64,000 nucleotides of DNA from Dolomedes plantarius (GCA_907164885.2 OU015494.1:434501-498500); one strand, 5' to 3'. Positions 1-11,851 are shown, counted from the first letter of the stretch. Notes: a model not told the origin generated them from the letters alone. Made by a program: numbers and translations.

Positions 1-1828
1 ATTGATCTTTCCACTTTAGCCAAGTTTGCTTTAACATGTTTGACTGGTACTGCTTTCTTTTAGTCAAAAACTCCTTTGAGGAAGTTTTTTGCAGTAATTC
101 AGCAAAATTGCAGGGGTATTCTATGTCCTTACGTCCAAAATGGAGAAAATGAAATGGAGTAAGAGGTTCAGGTTCGCAAGAATCGTTATAAACGTAGGTG
201 AGAGGACTTTGGTTCAGCACAACCTCTATCTCCGTCAGAACAGTCGTAAGTTCTTTAAATGTTAACAGCGCTCGTCCAAGGATTTTCTTGAGAGGCTCTT
301 TAATGCTTCTCATTAGACACTCGTAAAATCCTCCCCACCATGGGGCACGTTCAACTATAAATTTCCAAGTAATTCCCTCTGATGATATGAAATTCTTGAA
401 TTCCTCATCTCTGATAATATTGAAGAAATACATCAAATCCTTGTTCGCACTCTTGAAGGATTTTGCATTATCAGAGTATACTATAGGACAATTTCCTCTC
501 CTAGATACGAATCATCGAAAAGCTAACATGAATTTCTTGGTCGTCATGTCGGATACCAACTCAAGGTGTACCGCCCGAGTGACAGCACAAGTAAATAGAG
601 TAATATAGGATTTTTTACCTCTTTTCCAGTCTTAACCATGACAGGTCCAGTAAAAACGATACCAGAAATACTGAAGGGTGGCGTTTCAGCAATTCTGTCC
701 CGTGGAATTTGCGCATTCACCTGATTAGCTGGTTTCACTGCATACTTCTGGCAAATGAGACACTTTCCAATTATTTTCTTTACCAGCTGTCGGCCTTTGG
801 GGATCCAGTACTTCCTCCTAATTTTCGACAAGGTTGCAGCAACTCTACTATGCAAAGTCTTATTATGCTCACGTTGTATCAGTAAAACAGTGAATGTAGA
901 ACTTCGAGGGAGACTTATTGGGTGTTTTTCATCTAAAGTGAATTCACTTTCTTCTAATCTCCCCTTAATCCCAAGAATCTCTTTATCATCAAGGAATGGA
1001 GCTAAACTGTACAGACAAGATTCTGCCGGAATCGTCTAGTTGTTCTGTAATGCACGAATTTCAGAATGATATATTTCTTTCTGTTCATTCCGTATCCAAA
1101 ATTCTTCAGCATTCTGAAGTTCAGCAGCAGTGAGGGGGCCATTTTCAACGGGTAACTTCTTAGCTTTCGAGATGAAACGTATGATCCATGCAGTGATTCT
1201 CAAGATTCGTAAAAGGCTAGAATATCTTGATACGTCAATAGGTTTCTCAACGACTTTAACTACGCATTCGTTGATACGTACACCGCTACGACACTCTAAT
1301 TCTTCTTTATTTACAGATCTCACTTGCTGAGTGGACCAGTTTTCAGCAGGTAAACTGCAGCCACTCTGGTCCATGCCACCATAACAAACTTCTGCAAACC
1401 GTGGAGGCATCTAAACCTCGCGTTAATAAGTCTGCGGGATTGTCCTTTGATCGGCAGTGTTTCCAACAGTCTGGGTCAGTGAGTAGCTGAATTTCGGCTA
1501 CACGGTTACACACAAATGGTTTCCATCCTTTAGAGAATCCTTTTATCCAGTGAATTACTATCGATGAATCAGTCCAAAGATTAATTTTAGACCACCTATC
1601 AGGAAATAGCTGTTTCAAGTGCTCAGCCATTCGAGCTGCAACGACAGCGCCCATGAGCTCCAGTCGAGGCAGAGTCAAAGGTTTCAGTGGGGCTACTCTA
1701 CTTTTATACATAACAAAACTAGTGCAAAATTCATTCTTCTTATTCAGGTATCTAACAAACGCAACTGCACCGTACGCTTTGGGACTTGCATCGGAAAATA
1801 CATGTAAAGAGACTTCATTTCTTTCCAA
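1..1828 (-). pseudogene. BEL-1 RNase H and integrase (broken pol)
   Basis: RNase H lies at about 1343-1828, with the BEL motifs FSDASPKAYGAV, KSRVAPL, LPRLELMGA and WTDSSIVIHWI. The RNase H-integrase linker is near 1036-1410. The integrase zinc-binding segment (H..H, CLICQKY) and start of the catalytic core are at 544-855. The core continues to the window edge in other frames, with YSDNAKSF and WWGGFYE motifs and a C-terminal extension typical of the family. Integrase inserts the cDNA into the genome. At the expected first catalytic Asp the sequence reads GIVFTGPV where relatives have Asp, so that residue is lost. Several stops and frame changes divide the reading frame. Confidence 0.88.
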
Positions 1829-1882
1829 TTGTTTACAATGGAAGTATTTCCTCTCAATCGATAAGTCATTCAGTTTAATTAT

Positions 1883-3751
1883 CTACGAACACCAGTTTGT
1901 CCATTTTGATATAAGATCATTCGGAAGCTGATCATCCCAATCTAATCCTTTTAACCAAATCTCTTGAAGCAGAATTTTTACTCTGACAACGAACGGTGAT
2001 ATGAAGCCTATAGGATCGTAGATTTTGGCTACAGTTTGAAGCAAACCTCTCTTGGTGTCCTTTTTATTGTTTAAAGATTCTACAAGAGCTGTAGTATCTA
2101 AATTAAGAACGTCATTATCAGGATTCCACAGCATACCTAACACCTTTTGGTAACTGCGCGAATCATCTAAATTATCTGCAATTCCATTGTTAACCCATAA
2201 TGCATTTAGTTCTCTTGAATTAGACTTTAGTTTTTCAAATTCATCCGTGCATCTTTTAAAATGTTAAACGCATCAGATGACAAACGGTATGCATCTTCTA
2301 AATTATCTGCTCCATAAAATAAATCATCAACATATAATAACGAATTTAACATTTCATAACTATCCCGCTTTTCGTTTTTGTATTTCTTTATGTGATACTT
2401 TATCGTACCCGCTAAAATAAAAGGACTAAGGGTCACGCCAAAGGGTACGCGTGTCATCCGCATAATTTTGAAGGATTTGTCCTCATCATTTTGAAACCAA
2501 AGAAATTTCAAATAATTTCTGTCTTCTTCAGAAATTCTTATCATTAAAAATGCCTTTTCTATATCGCCGCAGAATGCGATCTCATACTGACGAAATTTAA
2601 GTATTACATCCAAAACATTTGGGTTCAAATTAGGACCGGATTCTAGACAATCATTAAGAGATTTTGCTTTTTCCTTTTTAGAAGAAGCATCAAAAACTAT
2701 TCGAACGCGTGAAGTTTCTTTATCGGACCTAACGACAGCTCTATGTGGCAATATTCAGGATTTTGAGCCTCATTTGAGCACTCCTCAACGATACCCTTTC
2801 TATGCTGATCCTCAATAATTTCCTTATAATCTTGGAACATAATTGCGTCTTTATTTAAACGGTTGCGCAACAATTCAAAACGTCTTTTTGCTACTTCAAA
2901 ATTATTATCTACTTCATCCGCACTAGATTTCCATATTAATTTCGACCCATATCTGCCGTTTTTAAATTGCAATTCACTCTCAAACTGATTAATTAAAGCA
3001 TTATCTTTATCCGATAATTTATTACTTTCACAACTAATACCCATTGAATCTAAATCCCAGAACATCCTTAAATCATTCATAATATTCGCGTTCATTACTG
3101 CTATATTCTGAGAACATCTGCTGTTTTCCTCACACAGATATCCAGTTAAAACCCATCCAAAAAGAGTATGAATAGCATTCAAGTTTTTGTTTATGGGAAT
3201 CTTCTCTCGAGCATACACGACATCCCAAAACACATCTGCTCCGATTAGTACTTCTATGTTCAATAAATTGTCTCCTAAGTATGAGTCAGCGATCTCCAAT
3301 TCGCGCCTCTCCATCAAGTGCTGAATGTTTACATTTTGTCTATCACAAGAGCTTCAAACTGTATTTTGACATGCGAATCGTTTCGCTTTCTCAACTCAAT
3401 TAGAACTATTGGGTACACTTTTTTGGGAGCATTTTTAACACCAAACGCATTAACAGAGAGCCTTTCAGTTCTAATCGGTTTTTATTTTAGAGCATTTGCT
3501 AATTCCCTATTCTCGAAACTTCTTTGACTCCCATTATCCAACAGAATTCGTGATAGTTTGGCGTTACTATCAGAAGACGCCAAAACAGTACATGTTTGCA
3601 ACATAACGTTCTTGGGACTGGAAATGCACTGCGAAACGGAAGTAATCACTCCCGAACTAGAAGAATTCATCCCATTCAAAATTTGGTACTTCATTAATAT
3701 TTGATCCCAAATTTTGAAAATCTCTTTCATTTTCCTGTAAATTTTGACCAT
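1883..3751 (-). pseudogene. BEL-1 protease and reverse transcriptase (broken pol)
   Basis: The aspartic protease motif is at the start (RILLDNGSQRSF, where relatives usually read D-S/T-G). It is followed by the family signature LIGADVFWDVV and TLFGWVLTG at 2697-3317. Reverse transcriptase follows at 2227-2751, with RIVFDASSK, DIEKAFLMI, MTRVPFGVTLSPF and the catalytic YVDD. The segment after RT is at 1883-2143 (YDPIGFISPFVVRVKILLQ). Frames change near 3320, 2720 and 2200. The enzyme would have copied element RNA into DNA in virus-like particles. This copy cannot make a continuous protein. Confidence 0.9.
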
Positions 3752-5049
3752 CTTTATTTCTTATGGGCCCTGCCCTATATCGACTATTATTTTTCAAGCA
3801 AATCAATTCATTATGGCCTCTACCTTTGCATTTATCACATGGTTTGTTATTAAAGCAATTTCGACTTACATGAAATTTCTTAAAACAAGAAAAACACCTA
3901 TTATCAGATTTTAGTTTTGTTATTTTATCATTAGGCGAACTTTTACATTTTAAAGAATCATGAGACCCTGAGCAGAAGATGCATATCGAACTTATCTGAG
4001 CATTAAATGAAGCAGTCGTGGGTGTATTCTTTACAAATCTTTTATTTTCAAATTTCGGTTGATAATTACTACGCGAAACCGAAACTTCCTTTCTCTCATT
4101 CAAAATTAATGACGAAGTTTCTCTACATTCCATTTCCTTTTTCAAAAAATCTACTAATTCTGAAACATTTACATCAATTTTAGAATTTCTTTTGCCTGTT
4201 AAATTCCAAAACTAAATCGTGTGGCATCAACTTTAACAATATCGGTATCAATAAATGTCCATAAGAACCGGAAGTAACTTTCATCGCATTCAAATTTCGA
4301 TTACAAACTTGTAACTCATCATACAGCCTACGAAGAGCTCGAATATTCGATGAATATTTGACAGCTTCTAAATTCAAAATTTTGCTCATAAACGAATTAA
4401 TTAAAACATTCTTTCTACCATATCTTTCCTTAAGAGCTGTTACACAATTCTCATAATTTTCACTAGTAAGTTCTAAACAGCATACAACGTTATACGCTGG
4501 TCCAGTTAAATATGACTTCAAGTACGAAAATCGTTGTACATTAGTAAGCGATTCGTTTTGATGAACCGTGCTTTCAAAACTATTCCAAAATTCTGTCCAA
4601 CATTTTGGATCGCCAGAAAATTTTTCAATTGTCAATTTTGGAAGTTTCACCGATATAGGAATGAATGACGGGAGACTATAGCTATAATTTTGAGAGGGAC
4701 CTGGAACATCTAAGTATTGTTCCAATCTCTGTATATTAGTAACTCTTTTTCCTTCTAAAAATCACGCCACTTTTTTTGAACATTTCAAACATTTTTCGTT
4801 ATATTCTTCGCTAGCAATGACCTCTTCCTCAATCGAATCCAGATTAATTAATGACTCAATTTCTTTATCAAGACCTTTCAAATTATCAGATTTTTCAATT
4901 ATAAGGTCGTAATTTTCCTGCAATTCAAGAATATCAATTTCCGAATCAGAATTTAAAATACTTTCGATTTTGTTTACCAATTTAGTCGTTAGCGTTCTCA
5001 CAACAGATCGCTTCTTTTTCAACATTTCCAAACGTTCGTGATTGGACAT
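3657..5049 (-). pseudogene. BEL-1 gag (DUF1759 capsid and zinc knuckles)
   Basis: The ATG at 5047-5049 begins MSNHERLEML and a charged helical N-terminus. A stop near 4762 separates this from the DUF1759-type capsid region at 4180-4725 (KLPKLTIEKFSGD, WTEFWNSFESTVHQNESL, FSYLKSYLTG). The nucleic-acid-binding tail at 3657-4145 carries cysteine knuckles (CFSCFKKFHVSRNC, CDKCKGRGHNELIC). Gag forms the particle that packages element RNA. At least two interruptions make it non-functional. The start is about 200 bp downstream of the PBS-like site. Confidence 0.88.
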
Positions 5050-5247
5050 TTTAATATTTAAAATTACTTATTCAATTCCTCACAATCAAACGATAATCGA
5101 AATACACCCAAGACTGCAAATAAAAAAAACTCATACCTTAAAAATCCCCGAAAACGAAAGTGCTTCGCTGATTTAAATTGAGCCTCTATTTTCTTCAGGC
5201 AAATACAGTTCATAGTTCATTTACTTTTCCAAATTCCAGGGTATTTT

Positions 5248-5305
5248 CGGCCTCTTGCACCAAAGTTATGCAAGAATCATTGCACTAGGCCACTTTTACA
5301 CAAAC
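5248..5305 (-). repeat. BEL-1 primer-binding site and inner end of 5' LTR
   Basis: On the minus strand the sequence TGGTGCAAGAGGCCG (5248-5262) has the TGG start expected of a tRNA-primed PBS. It lies just beyond a likely LTR end (CTTGCA, at about 5269). The LTR is cut at 5305 by the Copia insertion. The opposite LTR is outside the window, so its length is unknown. Confidence 0.55.
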
Positions 5306-5557
5306 TATGGGAATTTAGTCACAGAGTAAAAATAGCAGCAGAGTAGTAGCGAAACATTTAATAGGGCTAAGAAACATTTTCACAGAACTTAACTTTTTCA
5401 CAGAAGCATGTTACAGACAGCAACATTATTCTCTTTCTACTACCGCTCACAGAGCGTTACCGTACAGGAGAAAAATATGATGACGTCATAATTAACATGT
5501 GTGCGCACGCATGCCGTAAGGAGCATAAGGAGAGAAAGTGAGCGTTGTTTTTCAACA
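5306..5557 (-). repeat. Copia 3' LTR
   Basis: This copy is nearly identical to 9692-9937 apart from a few substitutions and a short indel near the middle. It ends TTGTTTTTCAACA on the plus strand. It contains a TGACGTCA palindrome (CRE-like) and alternating GTGCGCACGCATG, which may be promoter elements. Confidence 0.95.
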
Positions 5558-5905
5558 ATTCCCCCTCACAACGTGCATTTTCTATGAGAACACAATTTAT
5601 GCATATTTCACTCAGTAAAGAAAACTTATGAAATATATGCAGGCTTACATTACAAAACTTATTATACTTGTGAATTCAAAACTTCTATAATAATGTAAAC
5701 AAATTAAACATTACAATGTAAATACAAATAAATAATACTTAAATGCAATAAAAACACATCATTACATACACTAATTATTATACTGAAAAGGATACTGGAT
5801 GATATTAAAGATTTAAAACACTTAATCCAATTAAGTTGCAACACATTTTATGCTTGTCTGCATTTAATGCCTTCGTTAAAATATCAGCAGGCATGTTTTC
5901 TGATG
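5558..5905 (-). other. Copia 3' untranslated region with polypurine tract
   Basis: Directly inside the 3' LTR, the minus strand reads TGAGGGGGAAT, a polypurine tract that would prime plus-strand DNA synthesis. The rest is AT-rich and lies beyond the end of the RNase H frame. No further gene is seen here. Confidence 0.75.
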
Positions 5906-7138
5906 CTATGTATTTAACATCATTCCTTTAAGGACATCTCGCACGAAATGATGGCGTATATCAATGTGTTTGGTGCGAGAGTGATATACAGGGTTTCGCG
6001 TCAGTTTTTGAGCAGACTGATTGTCGCACATGATGTCAGTAGGAGCTGTTACTGTTCCGGGTGAAAGTTCATCTAAGAATCGTCTTAAGTGTAGAGTTTC
6101 CTTGGCAGCCTCTGTCAAAGCCATGTATTCGGCCTCGGTTGTCGATAACGCAGCAGTTCGTTGTTTTCTTGACTCTCAAGATATAGCACCACCGGCGTAC
6201 TTAAAAAAATAACCGGTAAAGGACTTTCTGTCATTAAAGTCTGATGCCCAGTCAGCATCAACATATCCAGTTGAAGGTTTAGTGAGTTTTACATTATTAT
6301 CTAAAGGTGTAGACACTGCTTTTGAATCTTGCATATTAAATTTGCACAGAATATCTTCAATATACTTTTTCTGAGTAATCACGATTTTATCCCTGTTTTG
6401 CTTAAATTCTATGCCTAAACAATAATGCAAATGACCCATATCTTTCATTTTAAATGAGTTGGATAATTCATCCCTGATGTATTTATAATCGTGTTCATTT
6501 TTAGTAAGAATTAGTAAATCATCTACATACACGATAATAATTGCTTCAATTGATTATTTTGAAATGTAAACACATTTATCAGAATTTAAAGAATCAAATT
6601 TCATTTGTTTTAATTTTTCATCCAATTTCTTAAACCATTGCCGACCATATTGTTTTAAACCGTAAAGTGATCTTTTTAACAAACATACTTTATCAGTATT
6701 AGATTCATCCTCAAAACCTTCTGGCAATTCCATATAGATTTCTTCATTCAAAACACCATTTACATATGCCATTATAAAATCTAATTGATATGCTGTGAAA
6801 CCATTTTGAATTGCGTACGCGATTACAATTCTAATTGAGCTTAATCTGGCAACAGGTTAAAAGTTTTCTTCATAATCAATTCCCGGATTTTGTGAACAGC
6901 CTTTGGCTACTAGCCTAGCTTTAAATTTTTCGATAGTTCCATTTTGTTTATATTTTATTTTTAACACCCATTTACAACCAATGATTTTTTTATGTTTTGG
7001 TTCTTCTACTAATTCCCATGCGTTTTCATTTACTAGTGAATTATATTCACTTTTCATAGCTTCTAACCATTCCTCTTTAAATGGACCCGAGATCGCTTCA
7101 CTAACTGATGGGCTGTTATCCGTAGATGAAACATGCAA
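5906..7138 (-). pseudogene. Copia reverse transcriptase and RNase H
   Basis: One minus-strand frame holds the second half of a Copia polyprotein, interrupted by at least three stops (near 6857, 6554 and 6176). RT begins at 6857-7138 (EWLEAMKSEYNSL, GCKWVLKIKYKQNG, FKARLVAKGCSQ) and continues at 6554-6772 (EEIYMELPEGF, SLYGLKQ) and 6176-6532 (IIIVYVDDLLIL, the catalytic YVDD). RNase H follows, with YVDADWASD, STTEAEYMAL and SRTKHIDIRHHFVRD. The stop after GGAIS replaces the Trp normally found in ISWESRKQ-type motifs, consistent with TGG to TGA. Confidence 0.93.
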
Positions 7139-8634
7139 AATTGTTTGGGCTTTTCTACATCTTTCCCACGATATTGCTTACGAGGCCTTCCTCGTTGACC
7201 ATCTCGTAATATTTTGGGTCTACCTGGCGCTCTGCCAGCTGTAGGTGGGTCGGAAATTTGTGTTTCCCCCTCATCAGAAAATATTTCTCGCACAGGCGAG
7301 TGTGAATCATGGTTAATTTTCTCTTTATCATTTTGATTTGAATTGGGAGACTCTTTAAATGGTAAAATTAGCTCTATTTCTTCACTTTTTGGTAAATTGC
7401 TTTCGAACTCATCGATAAAACGAACATCGCGGCTTATTACAAATTTTTTAGAATTTTTATTCCACAGGCGATAAGCTTTAGATTGATCGCAATATCGTAC
7501 AAATATATGTTCAGCCGATCTAGGATCAAACTTGCCTTTTGATCTCTTATTCGATACAAAACATTTTTGTCCGAATACTTTAAGATGAGAAACAGTTGGC
7601 TTGATGGCAAGAAATAATTCAAAAGGAGTTTAGTTTTCAGTTAAACTTCTAGAGGGACACCTGTTTCGAATATAAGCAGCTCAATTAATCGCTTCTGCCC
7701 AAAATGTTTGCGGTAAATTGGATTGTAGTAATAAACATCTGGCCATTTCAGCTAAAGTCCTGTTCATTCGTTCTGCTCGAGCATTTTGTTGTGGTGTCAT
7801 GGGATTTGATTTTTCTCGCCTAATTCCACATTGTTCAAGATATTAATTAAATTCTTCCCCTAGGTATTCTAGACCATTGTCTGTTCTCAGCACTTTTATT
7901 TTCTTATCCAAGCGATTTTCTACGACAGCTTTGAACTTTATAAACGCGTTTTTGAATTCGTCTTTGGTTTTTAAAAAACTAACTTCGACATAACGCGATT
8001 TGTCATCAATAAAAGTCACAAAATACCTTGAACCAGCATGAGATGGTACAGGCATAGGGCCGCATAAATCAGAGTGAATAAGATTTAATAAATCAGCACT
8101 TTCATATTTTGATACTTTGGGAAATGGTTTGACTGATTGTTTCCCTTCAATACAAATTTTACAATCGTTTAAAGATTCATAATCATTAAAATTTAAATTT
8201 CGTACCATATTTTCAGATTTCAGTTTCTTTAAGTCATTTTCATTTAAATGTCCTAATTTAAGATGCCATTTTTGAAAGTCACTTACCTTGGCAACAGCAG
8301 CTGTTTCGATGAAGGGTTCTATGTAATAAAGATCGCCTCTTCTGATAGCTTTCACAAGAGTAAAACCGTTCGGCTCTAATATTTTAGCATACCGCTCTTT
8401 AAAAATTACAGAACGGTTGTTTGCAGCGGCCTTGGAGGTTGATATTAAATTACACTTTAGCTCCGGAACATACAGTACGTTGTTTAAAGTAAGATACGTC
8501 TTACCGTTGTCAGTAGGTACGGTTATAAGAATTTTACCGATACCGATGACTTCAGCACTTTTATCCACAGCGAGTTGAATTCTCGAATTTTCTTGAGGAT
8601 AAAATTCTGTGAATAAATTCTTATCATTACACAT
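7063..8634 (-). pseudogene. Copia integrase
   Basis: The HHCC zinc finger (WHLKLGHLNENDL, CKICIEGK) and the first two catalytic Asp motifs (HSDLCGPM, LRTDNGLEY) lie in the open stretch 7843-8634. After a stop the frame continues with QQNARAERMNRTLAEM, which holds the catalytic Glu. A long linker ends in a basic GRPRKQ segment at 7063-7293. A frame change near 7130 disconnects it from RT. Integrase joins cDNA ends to target DNA with a 5-bp stagger, which matches the CAAAC duplication seen here. Confidence 0.92.
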
Positions 8635-9529
8635 GTGGGAGTTGAGCCACTATCTAAGCACCAGGATGATGCTCGTTGAATATTTTCTTTGCAGGCCATT
8701 GTAATTTGATTATCATAACTTGTAGCCATCATGGAACTGTTATTTCCTTTATTTGAAGCAGCTTTTCTGTCAGATATTTTCTTTCTGCATTCGGAGGCCT
8801 TGTGACCTGGCTTGTGACAATAATTGCACTTGAAATTTCTATAACTTCTTTCAGAAAAGTTATTCCTATTCGGATATGACCGATATTTGTCATTTTTCTT
8901 CTGTTCTTGAATATTCCTTTTTGTTTCTGTACCATAGTAAGCACTTTGAGATTCAGGACATCCTTTTCCTTTCTTTCTTCCCATTCTTCTAGGAGTTTAA
9001 TTTTGAGAGCATCAGGCTTCGGTAACTCATCTCGTGCTTCGATTGCGCATCTAAAATTTTCGTAGTTTTCAGGGATACTGTAAAGAAGCAGAATCGAAAG
9101 TAGATCATCAGCAACATCAATGTCCATTTGCTTGAGCTTGTCAACAATTTCGAAGAAAATATTTATATGGTCACACATATTTTCTTCTTCTTTCATTTTT
9201 TGGAATAACAGAGATTTTAATAATGAAGCCTTCTTCGCCGGTCCTTTTGATTCATAAACTTCTTTCAATTTGTTCCATACTTCATTTGAAGTTGTACAGT
9301 GTTTCACATGAAACAATTCACTTGGTTGCATGGATAATATAATGTCAGCACGGGCTTTTTGATCATGTTGAATCCAATTCTTTTCATTTGGGGTACCAGT
9401 TCCTGGCTTGGTTTCTTTTCCGATTACATATTCCCAGTGGTCGTTTTTTATCAGAACAGCTTCAATTTGCAGCTTCCAGGAATCAAAATTGTCCTTGCCT
9501 AATTTTTCGATCGTACTCAATTGCGTCAT
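8523..9529 (-). pseudogene. Copia gag and protease
   Basis: The likely ATG is at 9527-9529 (MTQLSTIEKLGKDNFDSWK), a typical Copia gag start. The capsid region continues to about 9000 (RADIILSMQPSE, SKGPAKKASLL). A frameshift then leads into 8523-8984, with the zinc knuckle CNYCHKPGHKASEC and the protease active site WCLDSGST. A second frame change near 8640 joins the integrase frame. Gag packages RNA and protease cleaves the polyprotein. Both are interrupted here. Confidence 0.92.
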
Positions 9530-9670
9530 TTTGTTCGCGGAGATTTTCACAGCCTAGAAATCACAAGTCGAATAGCACAGCGCGGCGCGCTTCGTTAGGC
9601 TTAAAAATTCTTTGAATGGTAGTACGTCGAATCAAATTTATCATGCTACTTATAACGCAGTTAACAGCTG

Positions 9671-9691
9671 CTGCCTGGGCCCATAACCCAT
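9671..9691 (-). other. Copia primer-binding site
   Basis: On the minus strand, immediately after the 5' LTR, the sequence ATGGGTTATGGGCCCAGGCA resembles the half-tRNA initiator-Met primer site (GGTTATGGGCCCAG) known from animal Copia elements. Confidence 0.85.
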
Positions 9692-9937
9692 TATGGGAAT
9701 TTAGTCACAGAGTAAAAATAGCAGCAGAGTAGTAGCAAAACATTTAATAGGACTAAGAAGCATTTTCACAGAACTTAATACAGAAGCATGTTACAGAGAG
9801 CAACATTATTCTCTTTCTACTACCGCTCACAGAGCGTTACCGTACAGGAGAAAAATATGATGACGTCATAATTAACACGTGTGTGCACGCATGCCGTAAG
9901 GAGCATAAGGAGAGAAAATGAGCGTTGTTTTTCAACA
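9692..9937 (-). repeat. Copia 5' LTR
   Basis: This is the homologue of 5306-5557, about 6 bp shorter and differing at a handful of positions. It carries the same CRE-like TGACGTCA and GTGTGCACGCATG motifs. It is followed on the plus strand by the CAAAC target duplication. Confidence 0.95.
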
Positions 9938-9942
9938 CAAAC

Positions 9943-10792
9943 ACATAACATTTATTTTCTATTTACAACGACGAACATTATTAGGTTTCGCCAACCTTCA
10001 AAACGGTGATTCAGCTCGTATCATTACATCAATCTAACTATAGAACACCAGTTCAAAAACACTTGAGATGCGCACATAGCGCCCTCTATAACTCATTTCG
10101 CTTCAATGGTTATGTACTTCAAAGTGTATTTCATATAATAATTATTCTTTAAATAGAAAGTCATCATATAAATCTCAACTGTATTACAAAACTGGAAAGC
10201 AATGTCATTATTTATAGCACACGTATTCTATTTATTTTTCATAGTTTTCTTCATTTATCTTATGTGCAGTATTAACTACAAGTTCTAAAAGTATTTCAGA
10301 AGTGGTTAGTATTAGCTTAAAACTTGCGTGAATGTATTATCTTGACGCGTTCAGTGTTAACCTCATTGATTTTCATGTAAATCGATTCATTGTTGCTTTC
10401 TAAATATCAAAATATTTTTACTTGTACTTGAAAGTCATCGTTTGAGAAAGGGAGTTACTCTCGACATTTGAGAATCAACAAGCAGTTTTTCCATGAATAT
10501 CATTCATATGTTTGGTATTAAAAGCATAAATTACCATAATTAATTAATTTTGATCGAAATAATTTTGTGACGTTAAGTAGCAAACATATGTATATTATGT
10601 TTGGCGAGTAAAACTGGGAGGTTTAATCCAATAAAATGGTTATGAGAAATTTGCAATAAAATGACTGAGAAATATTTTTGTAATTTAATTTAAAAATTTT
10701 TCTCTTTTCTAAATCATAGCCCGCTGTTATCATGACTCAATAATGTAACCTACAAATTACTTTCAAAAATTTTATCTTTGAAGCAGCATATG
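9943..10792. other. Rest of BEL-1 5' LTR, then unassigned sequence
   Basis: Sequence directly after the Copia target duplication must be the remainder of the BEL-1 LTR. Its outer end cannot be fixed without the partner LTR. It contains a GCGCCCTCTATAA stretch common in LTR promoters. Beyond about 10150 I see only AT-rich non-coding sequence. Confidence 0.5.
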
Positions 10793-11019
10793 ACTAGAAA
10801 TTTAGCACTGAAAAATCCTTTTCCTTATTTAATCTGAAAACCACTTCTTTTTTTAAATGATGTTTCCCTATGATCTTTGTTTTGTCATGTTTTGTAACGC
10901 ATACGGGACCAGTAATTTAGCGCTGAAAAATCCTCTTCCTTATTTAATTTGAAAACCACTTCTTTTAAATGATGTTTCCCTGTGATCTTTCTTTCGCCAT
11001 GTTTTGTAATGCATAAGGG
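10793..11019. repeat. Tandem duplication, unit about 115 bp
   Basis: Two diverged copies start at 10793 and 10908, sharing ATTTAGC(A/G)CTGAAAAATCC, AAAACCACTTCTTTT and ATGATGTTTCCCT. A third repeat of the unit start is barely recognisable at 11020. No coding content is seen. Confidence 0.85.
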
Positions 11020-11366
11020 ACAGTACATGCTGAGTGACAAGGTGATACATAAAAATTGTTTCAAGTTACAAAGCCAGAAATCTCCAGTTTTATTTTATTT
11101 TCTCCCCGCCATATTTGTTAATTTTTCACTAAATTTGAATTTCCCCACGCACTCATCACATGCAGTCAGATGAATAAATTCTCGAGTGTAGGAGAAATCT
11201 AACCAGCTAATTTGAATCTGAATCTAACTAGAGATACATTCCAACTTGCTACAACGTGTTATATCGTGTGCAGCCCCAGGTATAGTGTCACCATTAATTT
11301 AGAACAGGGGTGGGTCGTGAATCCCAAGAGGATTGTAAAGTGTTTTCTGACGGTTTCATTCGAGTC
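11020..11366. other. Unassigned non-coding sequence
   Basis: No gene, repeat boundary or RNA is recognised between the tandem duplication and the hAT-like element. Confidence 0.4.
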
Positions 11367-11843
11367 CAGTGGCGTAGCAAAGGGGGGGGGGGGGCAAGGG
11401 GGTCTATCATGCCCCGGGCGCCACTCGCAGAGGGGCGCCAATGTAAAATCTATGTATTATATTACTATATGTTTTCGAGGGAGATGCCAATATAAGGTCT
11501 ATATATTATATTACTATATGTTTTTAAGGGGAGGGCACCAATATAAGGTCTATATATTATATTACTATATGTTTTTCGGGGAGGACGCCAATATAAGGTC
11601 TATATATTATATTACTATATTTTTTGGGGGGGAGAACACCAACATAAGGTCTATATATTATGTTACTATATGCTTTTCGGGGGAGGGAGTGCCAATATAA
11701 GGTCTATACATTATGTTATTATATGTTTATCGAGGGGGGCGCCAATATAGGGTCTATATATTATATTACTATATGTTTTTCGAAGGGGGGGGCGCCACAA
11801 AGGTATCGTGCCCCGGGCGCCAGTTATGCTCGCTACGCCACTG
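11367..11843 (+). mobile_element. Non-autonomous hAT-like element
   Basis: The termini are CAGTGGCGTAGC... and ...GCTACGCCACTG, inverted. They are flanked by an 8-bp near-perfect duplication (TTCGAGTC at 11359-11366, TTCGATTC at 11844-11851), the hAT hallmark. There is no transposase. The interior has a G-rich run and a seven-unit minisatellite, and the open frames seen there are only translations of that repeat. A reversed relative without the minisatellite is at 49539-49706. Confidence 0.85.
11437..11795. repeat. Minisatellite inside hAT-like element, about 7 x 51 bp
   Basis: Units start with (G/A)CCAATATAAGGTCTAT and run through ATTATATTACTATATGTTTT to a variable G-rich tail. Starts are near 11437, 11486, 11537, 11587, 11637, 11690 and 11741. 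Confidence 0.9.
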
Positions 11844-11851
11844 TTCGATTC

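Larger units (their letters stand above)
1..5305 (-). mobile_element. BEL/Pao retrotransposon BEL-1 (3' end beyond window)
   Basis: Reading on the minus strand, the order is PBS-like site, gag with DUF1759-type capsid and zinc knuckles, BEL aspartic protease, reverse transcriptase, RNase H and integrase. That is the BEL/Pao order. The coding region runs off the left edge of the window, so the 3' LTR is not seen. The 5' LTR is interrupted at 5305 by a Copia element and resumes at 9943. Every domain is split by stops or frameshifts, so this copy is dead. Confidence 0.9.
5306..9937 (-). mobile_element. Copia-type LTR retrotransposon, full length, inserted in BEL-1 LTR
   Basis: Two homologous LTRs (5306-5557 and 9692-9937) bound 4.6 kb with the Copia domain order: gag, protease, integrase, then reverse transcriptase and RNase H. 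A 5-bp target duplication CAAAC is at 5301-5305 and 9938-9942. The LTR begins TGTTGAAAAACAACGC on the minus strand. A polypurine tract precedes the 3' LTR and a PBS matching the initiator-Met internal type follows the 5' LTR. All coding regions carry stops or frameshifts. Confidence 0.95.
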
